The translations under genes were made by a program, and so were the position numbers. A stretch of 15,616 bases of DNA. It comes from Arcobacteraceae bacterium. Its GTDB lineage: Bacteria; Campylobacterota; Campylobacteria; Campylobacterales; Arcobacteraceae. The notes under the pieces are model-generated. The model saw only the letters and a program-made list of their open reading frames with translations, was not told the DNA's origin and did not search any database. Shown here piece by piece: positions 13,275-15,616 of this stretch. The DNA is taken from NCBI GenBank assembly GCA_023229945.1, contig JALNYH010000033.1, positions 1-15,616 of the forward strand, given 5' to 3'. Within the stretch, counting starts at the first letter, position 1, and every line of letters starts with the position of its first letter.

Positions 13275-13280
13275 TATAAT
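13275..13280 (+). promoter_or_regulatory. Candidate -10 box (TATAAT) for wzz-galE
   Basis: TATAAT 47 bases before the wzz ATG, in the 153-base divergent region between recO and wzz. TTGATA at 13256-13261 is -35-like but the spacing (13 bp) is too short, so support comes from the -10 and the gene layout. Confidence 0.45.
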
Positions 13281-13327
13281 ATTGTCACTTTAATAATTAA
13301 GTAAATTCTAATAAACATGGGAATAAT

Positions 13328-14284
13328 ATGAACACAACAAGAAATAATATTCAAGAAGATGAGATAGATTTAAAAGAGATTTTCAAGACAATTTGGGCAA
13401 AAAGAGTTTTTATAGTAGGTTTTACATTGTTAGTAACTCTGGTTAGTGCAATATATGTTATGCTTAAAACTCCAGTATTTGAAGCAAGAGCTTTGATTGA
13501 AATAGGTGATTATAAACTAGATAATAATCACAATAATAAAGTTATTATTGACAATGCTTCTCAATTGGAGAAAAAACTTTCTACGATTTTTATAGATATG
13601 AAAAAGGATTCTATTGAGAAAGAATTTGTTATAAGTTCTATTAGTGTACCCAAAGGGATGACTAGTTTTTTTGAAATTAAAGCAGAAGCAATATCCAATG
13701 AAAATGCGATTAAAGGTATACATGAAGTAGTAGCTTTTATTCAAGAAGAACACCAAAATATTTTAAATGATGTAAAAATGAGAAGAGAATTTGAGCTTAA
13801 AAATATAGATTTTCAGATTTTAGATATCAAAGAAAAAAAAGTTAGTTTGATAGATAAAAAAATGGATTTACATAATCAAAATCTTATTGATCTAGAAAAA
13901 CAGTTAAATCTAATAGATGAAAATTTAAGAAATATTCAATCTCTAAATCCATCTTTGGCTGCTCTTAAACTGATGGAAAAAAGAGATATTTCTAGTTCTA
14001 TTATTTCAATAACTACACAGCTTTATGATATGGAAAATCAGAAAAATGAATTACTCACAACCATTATTTATAAACTTGAAGAAAACAAAAGAATTATTGA
14101 AACTTTACTTGCCCCTCACAACTATAAAAATACTCAAATAGTTGGAAATATAATTACAAATACAAATCCTACAAAACCTAAAAAGTCACTTATTGTAGTA
14201 GTTGCTTTTGTGACAGGGTTTATTTTGTCAATATTTTTGGTATTTTTTATTCAGTTTATACAAAGCTTTAAAGAAGAAAAATAA
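13328..14284 (+). CDS. Wzz-type polysaccharide chain-length determinant protein
   Basis: A 318-residue inner-membrane protein of the polysaccharide co-polymerase group, which sets O-antigen or capsule chain length with the Wzy polymerase. Topology fits: a short cytoplasmic N-terminus with EIDLKEIFKTIW, transmembrane helix 1 at about 27-47, a long periplasmic region with PVFEARALIEIG (49-60) and coiled-coil-rich helices (about 130-255), then the proline-rich NPTKPKK (about 280-286) leading into transmembrane helix 2 at about 287-310 and a short basic tail. There is no C-terminal tyrosine-kinase domain, so it is Wzz-like rather than a Wzc-type kinase. GGGA precedes the ATG. galE starts two bases after its stop, so both share a transcript. 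Confidence 0.85.
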   Translation: MNTTRNNIQEDEIDLKEIFKTIWAKRVFIVGFTLLVTLVSAIYVMLKTPVFEARALIEIGDYKLDNNHNNKVIIDNASQLEKKLSTIFIDMKKDSIEKEFVISSISVPKGMTSFFEIKAEAISNENAIKGIHEVVAFIQEEHQNILNDVKMRREFELKNIDFQILDIKEKKVSLIDKKMDLHNQNLIDLEKQLNLIDENLRNIQSLNPSLAALKLMEKRDISSSIISITTQLYDMENQKNELLTTIIYKLEENKRIIETLLAPHNYKNTQIVGNIITNTNPTKPKKSLIVVVAFVTGFILSIFLVFFIQFIQSFKEEK

Positions 14285-14286
14285 AT

Positions 14287-15363
14287 ATGAACATCCTTCT
14301 TACAGGTGGAGCAGGGTACATAGGTTCTCATGTGGTAAAACAATTACTTGAGACAACCAAATACAATATCACAATACTTGACAATCTAAATACTGGAAGT
14401 CAAAAAACACTTGATGCACTATACAAAATAGCAGCCAAAGAGTTGCCACAAACTGAACAAAGTAGATTATCAGTCGTAATAATTGATTTGAAAGAGTTTG
14501 ACAAAATAAGTGAGTTTTTACAAAAACAAAGATTTGACATCGTGATGCATTTTGCAGCAAGTATTGTAGTACCAGAATCTGTCGAAAATCCAGTAAAATA
14601 CTATATGAACAACACCGTAAATACTACAAACCTAATCAAGTGTTCACAAGAAAGTGGAGTGAAGAAATTTATTTTTTCAAGTACTGCTGCAGTTTACGGT
14701 GAACCAAATCAAAACAAATCAACAATTGATGAGTCTTGTGAACTTAAGCCTATCAATCCTTATGGTATGAGTAAGCTTATGAGTGAGAGGATTTTGCAAG
14801 ATAGTGCAAGAGCAAATATAGATTTCAAGTATCTAATCTTTAGATACTTCAATGTAGCTGGTGCTGATATGAATACATTTGGTTTTGGTGGTGATTGTAC
14901 TCCAAGAATAGGTGAGTGTCATGAGCCAGAAACTCATTTAGTACCACTTATAGCCCAAACTGCACTTGGAATAAGAGATAAATTTTGTATTTATGGTGAT
15001 GATTTTGATACAAAAGATGGTACATGTATAAGAGACTATATACATGTGGATGACCTCTCAGATGCACATATTAAAGCAATAGATTATCTTGATTTTAATG
15101 ATTCAGATATTTTCAATGTAGGTTATGGTGTAGGATACAGTGTAAAAGAGGTTATTGAAACAATGAAAAAAACAACAAAAAAAGATTTTCAAGTAGATAT
15201 AGTATCACGCCGTGATGGTGACCCTGCGTATTTGGTAGCAGACAATACAAACATCACTACAAAAATGAATTGGCAACCAAAATACAATGATTTGGAATTG
15301 ATATGTCAATCAGCATACAAATGGGAAAGTAAATTAAAAATGTATAATTATAATTATTTATAA
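14287..15363 (+). CDS. galE: UDP-glucose 4-epimerase GalE
   Basis: GalE interconverts UDP-glucose and UDP-galactose (some members also the N-acetyl forms) with tightly bound NAD, supplying sugars for surface polysaccharide. The 358-residue short-chain dehydrogenase/reductase-type protein has the NAD-binding GGAGYIGSH (7-15), HFAASIVVPESV (88-99), the catalytic Ser132/Thr133 in SSTAAVYGEP, and YGMSK with Tyr159 and Lys163. FRYFNVAGAD, TRDGTCIRDYIHVDDL-like (here KDGTCIRDYIHVDDL) and the C-terminal RRDGDPAYLVAD are classic GalE segments. Length is slightly above the usual 338-340, from a longer loop near 45-62 and a short tail. It follows wzz by two bases and lies upstream of manC. Confidence 0.94.
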   Translation: MNILLTGGAGYIGSHVVKQLLETTKYNITILDNLNTGSQKTLDALYKIAAKELPQTEQSRLSVVIIDLKEFDKISEFLQKQRFDIVMHFAASIVVPESVENPVKYYMNNTVNTTNLIKCSQESGVKKFIFSSTAAVYGEPNQNKSTIDESCELKPINPYGMSKLMSERILQDSARANIDFKYLIFRYFNVAGADMNTFGFGGDCTPRIGECHEPETHLVPLIAQTALGIRDKFCIYGDDFDTKDGTCIRDYIHVDDLSDAHIKAIDYLDFNDSDIFNVGYGVGYSVKEVIETMKKTTKKDFQVDIVSRRDGDPAYLVADNTNITTKMNWQPKYNDLELICQSAYKWESKLKMYNYNYL

Positions 15364-15374
15364 TAAGAAATTAC

Positions 15375-15380
15375 TATAAT
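15375..15380 (+). promoter_or_regulatory. Possible -10 box before manC
   Basis: TATAAT lies 70 bases before the manC ATG, just after the galE stop. No -35 is seen and the region is very AT-rich, so this may be chance. Confidence 0.25.
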
Positions 15381-15450
15381 ATAGCAAATTTATGAATAGT
15401 TTTTTATTTATCATTGATATTTTGAGAAAATGAATAGGAGATAAAACTTG

Positions 15451-15616
15451 ATGACCAATATCGTATTATGTGGGGGAAGTGGTACAAGATTATGGCCAAT
15501 AAGCCGTACTCTTATGCCAAAACAATTTGTTAAATTATTCAATAACAAATCACTTTTTCAGCTAACAGTTGAAAGAAATAGTAAAGTATGTGATAAAAAC
15601 TTTATTGTATCAAATG
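15451..15616 (+). CDS. manC: Mannose-1-phosphate guanylyltransferase (ManC-type), 5' part only
   Basis: The first 55 codons are present; the gene runs off the window. The N-terminal CGGSGTRLWPISR (about 7-19) is the nucleotide-binding signature of sugar-phosphate nucleotidyltransferases, and MPKQFVKLF with SLFQLTVER is typical of the GDP-mannose pyrophosphorylase type (ManC/AlgA), which makes GDP-mannose from mannose-1-phosphate and GTP. Whether it also has the C-terminal mannose-6-phosphate isomerase domain cannot be seen. AGGAG (15436-15440) lies ten bases before the ATG and seven before an in-frame TTG at 15448, so either start is possible. Following wzz and galE, it indicates a surface-polysaccharide locus that continues to the right. 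Confidence 0.9.
   Translation, partial: MTNIVLCGGSGTRLWPISRTLMPKQFVKLFNNKSLFQLTVERNSKVCDKNFIVSN

Overview
The window comes from an AT-rich bacterium that is most likely a member of the Campylobacterota, the Sulfurimonas / Sulfurovum / Sulfurospirillum / Arcobacter side of the old Epsilonproteobacteria. The reasons are the order ruvA - ddl - alpha/beta hydrolase - murF, a MurF with membrane segments before its ligase core, a short RecO, a pdxJ/pdxA pair, and TATAAT boxes without clear -35 boxes. The genus cannot be fixed from this sequence alone.

Layout. Positions 1-160 are heptamer tandem repeats leading into ruvA. Positions 208-4020 carry ruvA, ddl, a serine hydrolase and murF on the + strand (Holliday-junction processing, then D-Ala-D-Ala ligation and its addition to the peptidoglycan precursor). 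Next come a class I methyltransferase and then an overlapping ovoA-ovoB pair (4896-7888) for ovothiol / 5-thiohistidine synthesis. They are followed by a periplasmic YceI protein and a HIT-family hydrolase. A convergent junction at 9179-9387 holds paired palindromes and more heptamers. On the - strand, 9388-13174 reads recO - pdxJ - four-helix-bundle gene - pdxA - pldA, packed with overlaps. After a divergent promoter region, wzz - galE - manC (cut by the window end) start a + strand surface-polysaccharide locus.

Two themes stand out. First, heptamer repeats with diverged units occur in most gaps that lack a promoter. In the pdx operon they bracket a small S23/IVP-type four-helix-bundle gene in inverted orientation, encode the last residues of PdxJ, and form residues 4-14 of PdxA. 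This looks like an inserted element: a four-helix-bundle gene with heptamer flanks. Second, the ovothiol operon is complete in its core chemistry (iron-dependent sulfoxide synthase plus PLP C-S lyase), but its C-terminal methyltransferase domain looks shorter than usual for OvoA.

No rRNA, tRNA, CRISPR array or transposase was seen. No stretch over 300 bases lacks a gene; the longest gap is 9179-9387.
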